In this document: piece by piece, positions 36,244-45,849 of the stretch
Layout of the letters: each line of letters begins with the position of its first letter
How positions within the stretch are numbered: position 1 is the first letter of the stretch
From: Tetmemena sp. SeJ-2015
Taxonomy: Eukaryota; Ciliophora; Spirotrichea; Sporadotrichida; Oxytrichidae
Assembly (NCBI GenBank): GCA_027382625.1
Contig: JAJKFJ010020950.1
Location: 62,001-126,000, forward strand
Direction of reading: 5' to 3'
Length of the DNA: 64,000 nucleotides
Notes under the pieces: generated by a model
Seen by the model: the letters and a program-made list of their open reading frames with translations, nothing else
The model's database searches: none
Told to the model about the DNA's origin: nothing
Position numbers and translations under genes: made by a program

Positions 36244-36702
36244 CCTTCTTGAAGTTGGTAATTTGCATTACGTCCATTTTGGTGTTAGCATTGCTGTGCT
36301 TGAAAGTGAAGAAGACATTCTGTTGATAGTCATATACCAACCTCACATTGATCTTCTCATCCTCAGCATCTGTGAACTTCTATTTGGCAATGCGCACTCC
36401 GCTCTTGACTTCGAAGAAGTAAGCATGAGTGTTGGTCTGAAGTAGCAAAACTTGGCCATTCGTGGCGAATGAAGCATCCTTCAAGAAGTCCTGAGAGTTG
36501 CTGCTCTTCACGAAAGGAGCGAAGTCCTCGTTCTTGTAAAGATAGACTGAGCGCACATGTGCGAAGGTGGGAGTGAGTGGGTCGTAGCACTCAAGAGCCA
36601 GCATGGGTGGCTTTGAGTCGTCCTTTTCATCTTAATTCTCTGCCTCCTCTCCATCTTTTCCATCTTCTATAATTAAGCTCTTTAACCATCAACAATGGAA
36701 AC
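36244..36702 (-). CDS. Ligase F, small MDS upstream of the main block
   Basis: The - strand reads VSIVDGKDGEEAENQDEKDD, then LALECYDPLTPTFAHVRSVY, LYKNEDFAPFVKSSNSQDFL, ASFATNGQVLLLQTNTHAYF and NVFFTFKHSNANTKMDVMQI, ending NFKK at pointer AAGG. This is a beta-rich segment of the kind placed before the helical region of large HECT ligases. Its right end carries pointer GAAAC (36698-36702; GTTTC on -), shared with 56760-56764 at the end of the + strand segment 55067-56764. That join gives KGKYLVSIVDGKDGEE in frame. A 26-bp IES (36660-36685, pointer CCATC) is inside. Some coding-like sequence continues right of 36702 but did not fit. Confidence 0.65.
36660..36685. other. IES, 26 bp, pointer CCATC
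   Basis: CCATC is repeated at 36660-36664 and 36686-36690. Excision gives SIVDGKDGEEAENQ on the - strand. A 20-nt GT-AG intron at nearly the same place is an alternative. Confidence 0.55.
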
Positions 36703-37241
36703 ATAAGAATGTGAGCGTCCCTCAAGATGAGAATGTCTATTATAATTGATAATTGAGTTATTGATTGTTTCTAGTCATAAAATACGCCAATTTTATAAAT
36801 CTCTCTCTCCCTCTTCATTATAAGGGTAAAATCGAGAAGAAATTAATTATAGCGAATGAGTAGTAGTAGTAGTCTTTTGAAGGCTATTCTCAAATGCTTT
36901 CCTAACCAATCATTAAAAACTTGGGATTAATTTAATATTTCCTCTTCTCATTTATCAAAACTTATAAGCCCTTAACCCCCAGAGCCACCTCCCCTCATTT
37001 TATTATACTATTCTATCCGTAAACAGCCACCCTCTATAGTCAACCCCACTCCGATTCATAGCACCATATTCAATCGTCCTCCTGTTGCCTTGATTTCAAT
37101 ATTAAGTTAGTTTAAAAATTTGTGATGGAAAGTGGCCTGGTTTTTGTAAGTGTGAGAGTGGAGGGTGGTAGATTGAGAAGTAGCAGGGGAAGTAGAATTA
37201 GTTTGATAAATAATTTACAATTATAAATACTCCTCTTAATG
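36703..37241. other. Intergenic stretch before the MYB gene
   Basis: Short frames only. Contains a (TAG)n run near 36862, pyrimidine-rich tracts and a G-rich stretch near 37150. It probably holds the 5' flank of the MYB gene and eliminated DNA. No gene can be supported. Confidence 0.45.
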
Positions 37242-38690
37242 ATGAATTATTCTCACGCTCATCAATCCACCTCCCAGGCCAATTTATAAGGATTATTAGA
37301 GCAAGAAACAGAGGGAGGGTAGTAAGCAGCAAGAGAAGAGTCCAACGGTCAGTTCAGCCTCGAAATCGAGCCATGTCAAAAGCATCCTTATAAAGATGAT
37401 GAAAAAGTAGATTCCGTATTAGGTTTGATGTCTATGGCTCGGATGGAAAAGGCGTTATAGATATTTGAACTCATTCTTAAAAAGGAATAATGATAAATTA
37501 ACTTCACCAATGCTCAATTTGAGGACTCCCATCAAAGCTAGATCATATAATTTCTACTCCTTATATTGCTTTAAATTTAAACAAGGCCGCTGGACCAAGG
37601 AAGAGCTCTCATTTCACATAAGTTCAGCAGCACGTGGGGACTAGGACTAGTACCTAGGCTCGTTCGCACGCTCAGAAGTTCTTCGTCAAAATTGAGAAGA
37701 AACAAATCAACCTGGAATAATCATCATCAATCATTTGAATGAAGGAGGAAGGAGTTTGAATGATTGCGAGAGCCAGATCTCAAGATCAATGAAAAACAAC
37801 CGCAAGATAATATAATCACGATTCATTATAAGATTTATACTCCCTTGACGAGTCTGAAGGCGATTAAGATCAACTGATTCCTTCTCCTCTGAAATCTGCT
37901 AGGTCTCAAATTCATCCTCACTTGAATGGCGGCCTAGAAGACACACATATGGTGTTAGTGAGAAACGCTAACTCCCCTCAAGAAGGTCTGACTTCAAGTT
38001 CGCACATTAGAATCTGCCGCTAGGGATCTGAGACTAAGAGAAAGGAATCGCAGGTTTCATTAGCAAGCGATGGAGGTGCTCATGCTGGCTCCCCCACTCG
38101 AGTTATGGCCCCAAGACAATCGAAGATCAATCACACCATTCTTCAGAAAAGGTACAGAGAAGACGAGGGCGGATAAGAGAGCCCAAATGCAACTGAGGAT
38201 CAATAATTGCTGCTTAATGTTGAGAACAGCACTCAGAATGTAATTGAAAATAGGAGCAATAAAAGAAGACAGGTGGATAAGGTACCCGCAACAAGCTAGA
38301 ATAATGATAAGGATGGAAAGCCTAGTCCTTTCTTAGAGCCTACTTACTGATTAGAAATGAAGGATCTTAATTTACATCAAGCTCCAAAACAGCAGCCATT
38401 ATAATGCGCATCAAATATGAGAATGTACGATGACAAGCATGATACGAAAATATCTAAATGACTTTGATCTTTTCGCCCCACCTAATCAGAACTTCAACTC
38501 TTAAATTATCCCTCATTTGTTTTAAAGAGTAAATTATTAATTAAATCCAGGAGGAGGAAACTGCAGAAACAGCTTTGAATTTCATTAGTTCTATATTCAA
38601 AGCCCTAAGTACCTGGCTTCGGTCAGTCTTAACAAAAGATCGCATCTTAGATTTCTCTAGAGACTGATAGTAAATTATGAGTTAGAAAGT
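37242..38690 (+). CDS. Scrambled SHAQKYF-type MYB transcription factor (gene H)
   Basis: ATG 37242 gives MNYSHAHQSTSQANLQGLLE, then MSMARMEKALQIFELILKQ after removal of an IES. The DNA-binding repeat begins GRWTKEE and breaks off at pointer GAAGAGC (37600-37606). It resumes at pointer AAGTTCA (37620-37626) as QQHVGTRTSTQARSHAQKFF. The middle of the repeat (HFRFLEALKKYGKEWRKV) is absent here but is encoded at 41476-41537, flanked by the same two 7-bp pointers in the right order. SHAQKF and GTRTSTQ are the signature of this one-repeat MYB class. Downstream is a Ser/Gln/Asn-rich tail, open to 38350 and probably continuing past small IESs (LHQAPKQQP, FAPPNQNFNSQ). The 3' end is not settled. Confidence 0.82.
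37477..37576. other. IES, 100 bp, pointer TTAAA
   Basis: TTAAA is repeated at 37477-37481 and 37577-37581. The AT-rich insert has a TGA in frame. Excision gives FELILKQGRWTKEE. Confidence 0.65.
37607..37619. other. 13-bp gap where the displaced MYB MDS belongs
   Basis: Thirteen bases between pointers GAAGAGC and AAGTTCA. They do not encode the expected 19 residues of the MYB repeat. The missing segment is at 41476-41537. Confidence 0.78.
37705..37718. other. Very short IES, 14 bp, pointer AATCA
   Basis: AATCA is repeated at 37705 and 37719. Removal continues the MYB frame from VKIEKKQ to IIINHLNEGGRSLND. Several other nearby repeats were tried and do not keep the frame. Confidence 0.45.
37811..37826. 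other. Very short IES, 16 bp, pointer TATAA
   Basis: TATAA is repeated at 37811 and 37827. Removal joins MKNNRKIIQ to DLYSLDESEGDQDQL, opening the long C-terminal frame. Confidence 0.55.
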
Positions 38691-39096
38691 AGCAGACAGC
38701 CTTTCGAATGAAAGTGTAGAATTTATTTATAGTAAGACCGCAACCTATTACCCGCCGCCCCTCAAGATTAGCACCCTCCCTTGCCTTCAAACTCAGGTGG
38801 CTGTTTAGTCTCATTCGACATATAAGAGTGCCATGTAAACATAACAAACCTTGCTCAAGAAAAGAAGAATGAGTTTGCAGCAGCTGCCAGAGCTCATGAT
38901 AGCGAGGGCAAAGCCAGAAATGTGAGTGAATGTTTGAGCGTCCAACCAAAAGCAAAGAGTATTTATTGTAGTAGAAAACATCAAAGGTGTTGCTTATTTT
39001 GTAAATCACTATTTACAAATCTACACTATATAACTAACTTAGAAGTTTATCTATAAGGATTAAAGAATTATCAAGTTAAAATACTTCTGTAAATAA
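38691..39096. other. Coding-like but unresolved germline segment
   Basis: Several open stretches in different + frames (SNESVEFIYSKTATYYPPP, KKNEFAAAARAHDSEGKARN) without start, stop or matching repeats that could be joined confidently. They may be 3' MDSs of the MYB gene or MDSs of a neighbour. Confidence 0.35.
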
Positions 39097-39928
39097 ATGA
39101 GTGAATTCACTTTCAGCTTTAGTTTCGGCACTAGTTCGGATAATGTAGATAATGCCGAGTTAGATAAAGCCAAGCAAGCTCAGAATAATAAAGCGCCAGG
39201 TTTCTAAGCATTGAAAGCTAGCTCTGCCGCTAATCCGTTCCAGGGAAGAGTAGCAGCCTCTTCTTTTAATAGCTCTGTGTCTCATACCAATAATGCAGAT
39301 GTCTTTTAAAAGCCCTCTATGAAAGCCTCAGTCTTTTCTAAAGAGCAAGATATTTACTTCTCTCATTTATAATGAGTTCTTTTTGTGAGATATAGAGGAT
39401 GAAGAAGCTCAGTACGCACAGGAGCATCTGGGCCATCATGGATTAAAGCACGGCGTTCAAGGAAACTTAAACTAAGCTCTGGTGCGTACAGGGTACGCAA
39501 ATGTCACTAAGGCAAGTGAGTAGATAGGGCGAAACACCTCAGAAATGGCAGTGAAGCAGCACAAGAAGCATCAAGTGGTGGATACTTACTTCTCCTCCAA
39601 GCTAGAATAGATTGAGAAGACTGAGCGAGAAAGAGAGCAGCTAGCTAAAATGGTTGATAGTGAACAGCTCGTAAATAGAGTAATTCAAGCTCTAAACTCT
39701 GGAAAGGAGAATGAGCAGCAAGCGATAGAGAACTATTTAATCAAATGCAGGGAGCAAGATAATCTCAATCACTTGATAAATTAGGCCAAGAAGAAAGTCA
39801 AGATTTGCTATGTGTGCAACAGAATGTTTGCAAGTGCGGAGCATTTGAAAAGGCATGAGAAAGAGTCTGAAATGCATAAGTCTAATGAAGAGAAGTTGAA
39901 AATTGCTCAAAATACATTGCTTTTGTGA
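39097..39928 (+). CDS. C2H2 zinc-finger protein with FG-like N-terminus
   Basis: ATG 39097 gives MSEFTFSFSFGTSSDNVDNA, a Ser/Phe/Ala-rich low-complexity start, open to about 39373. A frame break follows (TTATAATGA...). The second part runs from about 39390 (EDEEAQYAQEHLGHHGLKHG) through a coiled region (QIEKTEREREQLAKMVDSEQ) to a single C-terminal zinc finger (ICYVCNRMFASAEHLKRHEK followed by ESEMHK), ending at TGA 39926-39928. C-x2-C...H-x5-H spacing with CxxC-RxF-x5-L-xxH resembles the zinc finger of RNA-binding and splicing proteins such as RBM5/RBM10. The break is most likely an IES whose pointers were not found. A role in RNA processing is inferred only from the finger. Confidence 0.6.
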
Positions 39929-40076
39929 TCATAGAAAAAAATAGAACGAGATTTATTAATTTTATAACCTACTATTCCTCCATTTATCTTTTCGCAATTT
40001 GTTTTTGACAGGCCAATTTTGACGACTCCAGGCAAGAAACTTGAAATGTATTAAATTCATTTAGCATCCTTTGAAA

Positions 40077-41310
40077 ATGGACTTTTCTAGAAGTGGCTTT
40101 GATGTCATCCTCATTAAAGTAAAGGCGTTTAGGAGAATTTAGAAAATTATAATACCGAGTTGAAGGAAGAAATTAACTTCACCTGCATTTTAATCCATCA
40201 TAATACCCTTTCCATCAAAGCTAGCATGTAACATTTAAGGGTGCTCATTCTGAAAATCAAGATTCCAGTGCGGGCTACTAAGAGATCAGAAAAGTGAGTG
40301 AAAGGGACAGCTATGGAAATTTTGAGGGAGATAATTTGCAGAACAAATTTGATAATTGTAGCACTGCTGCTAATTCGCTAACTAGTACGCCAGCACTCAT
40401 AGCCTCTAAAGCACCAACCGATAAGCTGGAAGATTAGCAGACCTCAAACCACTTGCTCGCAAATATTTCAAAGTCTACATGGGTATGCGCATAGCATTTT
40501 AAATGAACATCAGAATAGCGTAGGATCCACAACTACTGCCTCCTCCCTCCAGTCTCCAAATTAAAGGACCGAGGGGAAGATGAGTACTTGCGAGGACAGC
40601 AACAATGATAGCTTAATTTGCAAGTAAGGAGCCATCGAGGCGCTGAGAATCGATAACACAGCTCAAGCTAGGAATCAAAGGGAGAGCGGCTAGTCACTGG
40701 ATTCCATTTTGAAAAATGAAGCCCAGAACATCATCGGTGGCAGTTCTGATCAAGTCATGAGAGAGTCAGAAGAGCCAGATCAAGAGTCCCCCATGTCCAT
40801 GTGCGAGCAATAGTTTTCTGATGGAGCAATGAATTGCGCACCCAAGGCTAAGACAGTCTCAACTACTGAAGCTAGCTCTCTGGCAACCTCTGGCTTGCAC
40901 CCTTAGGAAAATCATCAAGCTGAGATGCATTACATTTATGGGTAGTTTATAAAATGTAGAGAAGGAGATCAGCTAACCTGAGGAAATTGAGAATATCAGA
41001 CAGCCTAATTAATTCTCTGATGAGCTACTAAATGACCCTTCCAACTTGCAAATGAATGATCAGTTTATTGCATTTAATATTTCAAGATCAGTTTGGCAAT
41101 GACGATGAGAGTAACTACAATTATTATGGGCAGTCCTTCGGAGATCAGTCTGTAGCTTCCTAAGCCACTGGCGCTAATTAGGTTGCTCCTAAGGGCTCAA
41201 ACAGAGGCAGAAAGCAAACCAACACTCAAGTTTAACTTTAAATGCACCATTAATCAAAATAAATTTCCTTATTACAAGCTTAGAGTAAGTCATTAGAAAT
41301 ATTAAGGTGA
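40077..41310 (+). CDS. Low-complexity nuclear-type protein (gene J)
   Basis: Once IESs at 40128, 40465 and 41058 are removed, one frame runs from ATG 40077 (MDFSRSGFDVILIKVKAF) through VEGRNQLHLHFNPSQYPFHQ, DSYGNFEGDNLQNKFDN and ESPMSMCEQQFSDGAMN to EEIENIRQPNQFSDELLND and YNYYGQSFGDQSVASQ, with a short basic motif near the end (GSNRGRKQTN). One join near 40980 (CTAACCTGAGG) could not be solved. The protein is rich in Ser, Gln, Asn, Glu and His with no recognised domain. Its composition and neighbours (two MYB-type or regulatory genes) suggest a transcription-related role, but this is not shown. Confidence 0.5.
40128..40137. other. Very short IES, 10 bp, pointer TTTAG
   Basis: TTTAG is repeated at 40128 and 40138. 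Removing 10 bp opens a frame of more than 100 codons (KAFRKLQYRVEG...). Confidence 0.5.
40465..40495. other. IES, 31 bp, pointer ATTT
   Basis: ATTT is repeated at 40465 and 40496. Excision joins SNHLLAN to ILNEHQNSVGST, bridging two long open frames. Confidence 0.65.
41058..41085. other. IES, 28 bp, pointer GATCAGTTT
   Basis: The nine-base repeat GATCAGTTT at 41058-41066 and 41086-41094 flanks an AT-rich insert. Excision gives LQMNDQFGNDDESNYNYY in frame. This is one of the clearest pointers in the window. Confidence 0.85.
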
Positions 41311-41337
41311 TCAAACTTCACAGTTAGAAACCACTAT

Positions 41338-42881
41338 ATGGAGGAGGAAAAATCCCCTTTCTTCGACGTCAATTAATTTATTTACCTTAGGCAAGAGGGA
41401 TAGAGACCAAGAATAGAAGCAAAAGGGAGGTAATAACTCACAAAGACAAGGCCTACCCTGAATTTCAAATATTTAGAAGAGCACTTTAGATTCTTGGAGG
41501 CTTTGAAAAAGTACGGAAAGGAATGGCGTAAAGTTCAAAAGCAATCATTTTCAATAAGCTTCTCTTTTACTATAGCGAATACTGATAAACCTGGACGACT
41601 TTTTGAGGGATCTGGATATCAATAACCTAGAGAAGAGCATGTTTCTCTCTGACTATGAAGATGAGGATGAATCACAAAGCGTGGCTTCAAGACAACCAGT
41701 TATTGTTGCAGTGAGGAAAGACAGTGGAAGGAGCTTGAAGTGTGAATAGAGGGGCTATATAATCGCAAGAAGAGTGTTAAACTATAATGAGCAAAGATTC
41801 ATGGATTGAATTTAAATTTTAGGAAGTTTATGAGCTACGCCCTTGATCTCTAAAAGCTTAGAGCCTGCTAAAATAGTTCCCTCTACTTAAAGAATATAGG
41901 GATTGATGCCTCAGGTGGTCCATCAATATTAAAGTGCAGCCATTTGTTCCACACACTCCTAATCTTAAGCACAGTGATCCATAAAATATAAGCTATTGAG
42001 AAGCATGTCTTCAAAAGATCGAATTCACAGAATGACTTTGATTAACTTGCGAAATCAGAACTTCTAGATGCTTGAATTCAATCAGTACGACTTTCAGTTT
42101 ATATGGAAGATTTCTTTTTTAGACCATAGTCAGGCAAATCTGGATAATGATTTCTTTGGGTTTGGAACCACACATCATCAAAGCAATCACCTCGAAAACT
42201 TCCACCTGGAACCTTCTACATTCTTCAACAGCTCTGTCTAAGCAACGCAGCCTGAAAAGAGCGCTTTAATTTGCTTAAGTTCATTAAATATTAAAATGAC
42301 GCTTTCTCGGCTCTTCCCTTTGCTGGGCTTGCAGCAAACGATAGTCATTTAAATAGCGGGCACTAGTTAGGCGTCTATCACTAAAGTAGCTTTAAATATC
42401 TGAAATATCATATGCCTTAAATTGTAGCTACACTTTCGGGGCACAGTTTAACAGCTACCTGGGAGGAGGATTAGTATAAAGAAATCCAAACAGCTTTGAC
42501 TTCATAGAGATGAGTGGAGGGAACAACTTACTAGAGATGAACTAAGTCGAAAGTACGAAGCCAGCGCCTCGCTAAGGCTTTTCAATGGATCACTCACCTT
42601 TCACAATTGGAAGTGGATCTCTTGGTATGCTGGCTCCTTCAGCGATATCGTAAACTGGCGGCTAGACTTACCAAATGAACAACCATAGCTACGCACAAGG
42701 CCACACATCAGGCCATGCTACTGGTTATGAATCTCCCAAGGCTGGAGTTCATCATTAGCACCACTTGGGAAACTCTCACTCAAAGCCCTCCTCCTTATAT
42801 TATTAAGGGTCAGTCGATAAGCCTGAACTCTGCTCATTTCGATCACCAACTCAGATGAAAGATCCCGCACACTCAGACTGA
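41338..42881 (+). CDS. Low-complexity regulatory-type protein (gene K)
   Basis: ATG 41338 gives MEEEKSPFFDVNQFIYLRQE. A 133-bp IES (41457-41589, pointer CCTG) leads to DDFLRDLDINNLEKSMFLSD and YEDEDESQSVASRQP, which is strongly acidic. Further open blocks are LNYNEQRFMD, QPFVPHTPNLKHSDP, FGFGTTHHQSNHLENFHLEP and a Gly/Ser/His-rich end (GHTSGHATGYESPKAGVHH) to TGA 42879-42881. Blocks between 41820 and 42430 shift frame several times, so more IESs or scrambled MDSs are present. No DNA-binding domain of its own was found: the MYB-like stretch inside belongs to gene H. A transcriptional role is a guess from composition. Confidence 0.5.
41457..41589. other. 133-bp IES of gene K that contains an MDS of gene H
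   Basis: CCTG is repeated at 41457-41460 and 41590-41593. Excision joins LTKTRPTL to DDFLRDLDINNLE in the frame of ATG 41338. The insert holds the 62-bp MYB segment at 41476-41537. Confidence 0.55.
41476..41537 (+). CDS. Displaced MDS of the SHAQKYF MYB gene H
   Basis: These 62 bp encode EEHFRFLEALKKYGKEWRKV, the first two helices of a SHAQKYF-class MYB repeat with its conserved Trp and KYGK. The segment is bounded by GAAGAGC (41476-41482) and AAGTTCA (41531-41537). The same two 7-mers bound the gap in gene H at 37600-37626. Inserting it there reproduces a complete repeat from GRWTKEE to SHAQKFF with no frame error. Orientation is the same (+), so this is a translocated rather than an inverted MDS, 3.9 kb downstream of its place. 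Its own flanks do not continue a MYB domain. Confidence 0.85.
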
Positions 42882-42994
42882 TAGTAAACCCTAATTAATG
42901 TATAGCTTCCAATTGATGCATATCGATGGGAGTAAATAAATGAGCTTGTGAAATATAAATAATAATATTGGAATTAAAGAGAAAGAAAAGAAAG

Positions 42995-43278
42995 ATGCCT
43001 CACCCCAACAGTTTGATGTACAACGTGTACGCCATCCCCTTCTGGCCCATGAAGCTTTATTGGACCGCTGCTAAGGTAAACCTATTGCCCTCGTGATTTA
43101 AACCCCTCTTAGGCAACCAAGATTCTATTCATCAGAGATTTCCCCGCACCCCCTGAAAACCACCCTGATAGCAAGATTTCTAGAGCTTACTTCCACCTTC
43201 CAGGTCTCCATCACTGAGCGGGTCAGGTAGCGATCGCACAGATGTGACTCGCAATCTCTAGGATTGAGCTACAGCTGA
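42995..43278 (+). CDS. Short protein with one intron or IES
   Basis: ATG 42995 gives MPHPNSLMYNVYAIPFWPMK and LYWTAAK, followed by GTAAAC. Coding resumes after CTTCCAG at about 43203 as VSITERVRQRSHRCDSQSLG to TGA 43276-43278, about 50 residues. The boundary fits GT-AG splicing, or equally an IES with pointer AGGT. The surrounding DNA is more GC-rich than the flanks and there is no known homologue. It could be a tiny gene or part of a larger scrambled one. Confidence 0.4.
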
Positions 43279-44119
43279 TGCCACTCGAAGTGCACTCTCA
43301 CCAGTGCACGCGAGAGAAACATCAGCCAAGCCTATTTAATTTCTAAAAGTTGAACATAACCCCTGATTGTAGAGAGTGAGAACATTCTCTCTCTCCTTTT
43401 CTTTATCTTATAAGTTAATATTGGTAGGAAGATCTTTCCTTGTTCTTTTTTGGGCGAGTGTATTTTGCTTATATCCTAGTTGATAATAATTATATAATAA
43501 ATTTGTGAAGGGGCACTCTATTTATTATTTAAACAAAGCTACCGAAAGTAGGGAGCTGATAAATGCGTCTCAAACATTATTTGACTATCATTAATTTTTA
43601 AGGTTTGAATATAGGCCCAAGTGTAATAATTGATTAAGCGAGTTAATGAAGATGATCAATAGTTGCTTGTAGTTTAGTTTAATTAATGCGATAGGAATAA
43701 TGATTAATTCTAAAATTATCATTGAATTTAACTTAAAAAGTTATTTTTATTAAAAACTAAATGCATCTGCACTTTGCATTAATTTAAGATCTTAAATATA
43801 TATAATCACACATTTTATAATGCTTTCTATTTAGTAAAATAGATTAATTTTATGAAGGATTAAAAAATGTATCAATTTGTATATTTTATTAGTATTTGAG
43901 TATGTATGATCGATAATAATTTAGCTAAATTTATAAAAGGGAGCTGAACTATCCACACTCATATAATTTTAACATCATCTCAAAATCGAAAGCAGGATAT
44001 CAGGCAGCAAGAATATACTAACTAACCAGTCTTAAAATCAAGCAAACTTAATTACCCAACACAAAACTAAGAGATCATTTAATCACTAAGACTATTAGAG
44101 TTAATACCATAAAGAACAA
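43279..44119. other. AT-rich stretch without recognisable genes
   Basis: About 840 bp, dominated by A/T, with no frame longer than noise on either strand. The part just left of 44120 is probably the 5' flank of the FYVE gene. Confidence 0.5.
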
Positions 44120-45849
44120 ATGCAATATTCAATGCAAGAAAACACTCAGGGTAAACTTGTCGACTCTACTCTCAGTGGAAAGAAGCCCTCACAGATCAGC
44201 ACCCTTTTCTCAAGTAAGCATGCGATCATCTCTTCTTCATTTCCACTTTCTATTTTATACCCTTGATAACATCGGAATTCCCATTGTTACATTTGTGAGT
44301 GGGTGATACCATTTACACAAGTTCTTCTGACTAAATTAATTTCTTCCCATCTAAGTTTATTTATTGTAGACCAAGGAAACAGCAAAAGCAAAAACATCAA
44401 AACTTCCAACTCAACTGTGGGCCAAGGAGGCCAAGCTTTATCTCTCAGCATGAAAATCCAGAATAATGGAATGAGCTTCATGGAAGGAGTACAGTTGAGG
44501 TCTAACAACCAAGCTTAGGAAGAGAAAGACACTGGCTCAAACAGCAACAAGAACGTCCTTAAAAATCTCTTCGGAGGAGGGGAGCAGATAAGAAAAGACT
44601 GTCCAAGGAAGTGGGTCTGAATAAGGGGAGCAGCTTTTCTCCAATGGCACAGAACAGGAAGTAGATGGCTGTAAGTTAGAAATCTCAATTTATGCTGCTG
44701 GTATGCTTATGCTGCTTTAGGGGATAATGACTGAGCCTGATGATATGCATAAGGGTGAAGATTACAAACTCGTAGAGGATTAGTATCAAAGCATGCTAAC
44801 AGGCGTTGTGGCCACTGAGTCTAGCGACCGCTCTCCGCTCATGAAGAATACTTCAAGAAGACCAGTGTCTTACTAGGAACCTGAAAATAGCATGAAATTC
44901 AACAAAGCCAAGACAGCAGGGGACAAGATTCCTTTGAGACGTAGACCTCTACAGGAATGTTCGCATTCAGAAGTTTACTTAGCTTTAAATAGAGGATGAC
45001 TTCTTGAGGGAAGGACTACCGAAGAATTTCAAAGCTCCTCAGAAAACGAAGGATGAAAATTGCTAGCTCTGTCAGAAGGAATTCAACGTGAGAAAGTGGA
45101 GACATAACTGTAATAACTGTGGCAAGAGTGTTTGCGATAAGTGTTCTATCAATAAAATGCAACTGAGCTAGGAGGATCCAACTCCCTTGAGAGTGTGCAA
45201 CTACTGCTTCTCAATTAAAAAAGAAATGAACATCATCCTAGTTAAAAATTTCTCATCTTCTTATCCCTTTCACTTTTTAGAAGATTATCCAGTTTTACAA
45301 GGAGATGGATTATTCAAAGAAGAAGTCAATAGATGATTTCAGCAACGCAAGATGAATTACCGAGAGCTTATTTTCCAAGATGAGCGAGCCCTCAAAGCAC
45401 TTCGTTAATAGATAGAGCTAGAGAAAGAAGACCAACAGGACCAGCTGCACAAGATAGCTGAAGAGATCAAGAAACTTAATGACTAAGATGAAGCAAGAGA
45501 AGGAGTCAGCCACATAGTAATTATGCACACATAATCATTATTGTAATTATACATATTCTTAGTATAACTTGATGTTGGGGCAGGAGGAGTTGAGATCTCA
45601 GGAAGCAGAGCAGGAGGTGTCAGAATTGGCCAAGGTCAAGCGAGAGCTAGAAGATCAGAAACACAACATAGAGCGCAGAGTGCAGGAAATCACACTTGAA
45701 GTTAATTAGTTCATCTTCCAACTCATGAAGCTAGAGAAATCTTACACAAGCATAGTAAACTCTCTTGGATGTTGCTTATAAGGAAGTTTTTCAAATTTAA
45801 ATTGCAAAATTAAGATAATCAAATCCACAGTAGAGCAAATTAATTAGAA
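44120..45849 (+). CDS. FYVE-domain protein with coiled-coil
   Basis: ATG 44120 gives MQYSMQENTQGKLVDSTLSG. A phase-1 intron (44215-44369, GTAAGC...TTGTAG) follows, then polar Ser/Asn-rich sequence, NLFGGGEQLFSNGTEQEVDG and TEPDDMHKGEDYKLVEDQYQ. The zinc finger lies at about 45060-45230: ENCQLCQKEF, RKWRHNCNNCGKSVCDKC and RVCNYC. The pairs C-x2-C, the R-K-W-R-H-N-C core (a variant of R+HHC+G) and the final CxxC identify a FYVE domain, which normally binds PI3P on endosomes. A long coiled-coil follows (DERALKALRQQIELEKED, SQEAEQEVSELAKVKRELED). IESs at 44578 and 44922 interrupt it. The 3' end, close to the next gene, is not resolved. Likely an endosomal adaptor. Confidence 0.75.
44578..44623. 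other. IES, 46 bp, pointer AGGGGAGCAG
   Basis: The ten-base repeat AGGGGAGCAG at 44578-44587 and 44624-44633. Excision gives NLFGGGEQLFSNGTEQ and removes a TGA. Confidence 0.85.
44922..44937. other. Very short IES, 16 bp, pointer GAC
   Basis: GAC is repeated at 44922 and 44938. Removal moves the frame from AGD to VDLYRNVRIQKFTQLQIEDD, which runs into the FYVE finger. The short pointer leaves some doubt. Confidence 0.5.

Noticed and set aside
36149..36445. 98-residue + frame after the HMG-box gene
   Set aside because: Mirror of the ligase F segment on - and the 3' flank of the HMG gene; no start context or conserved feature.
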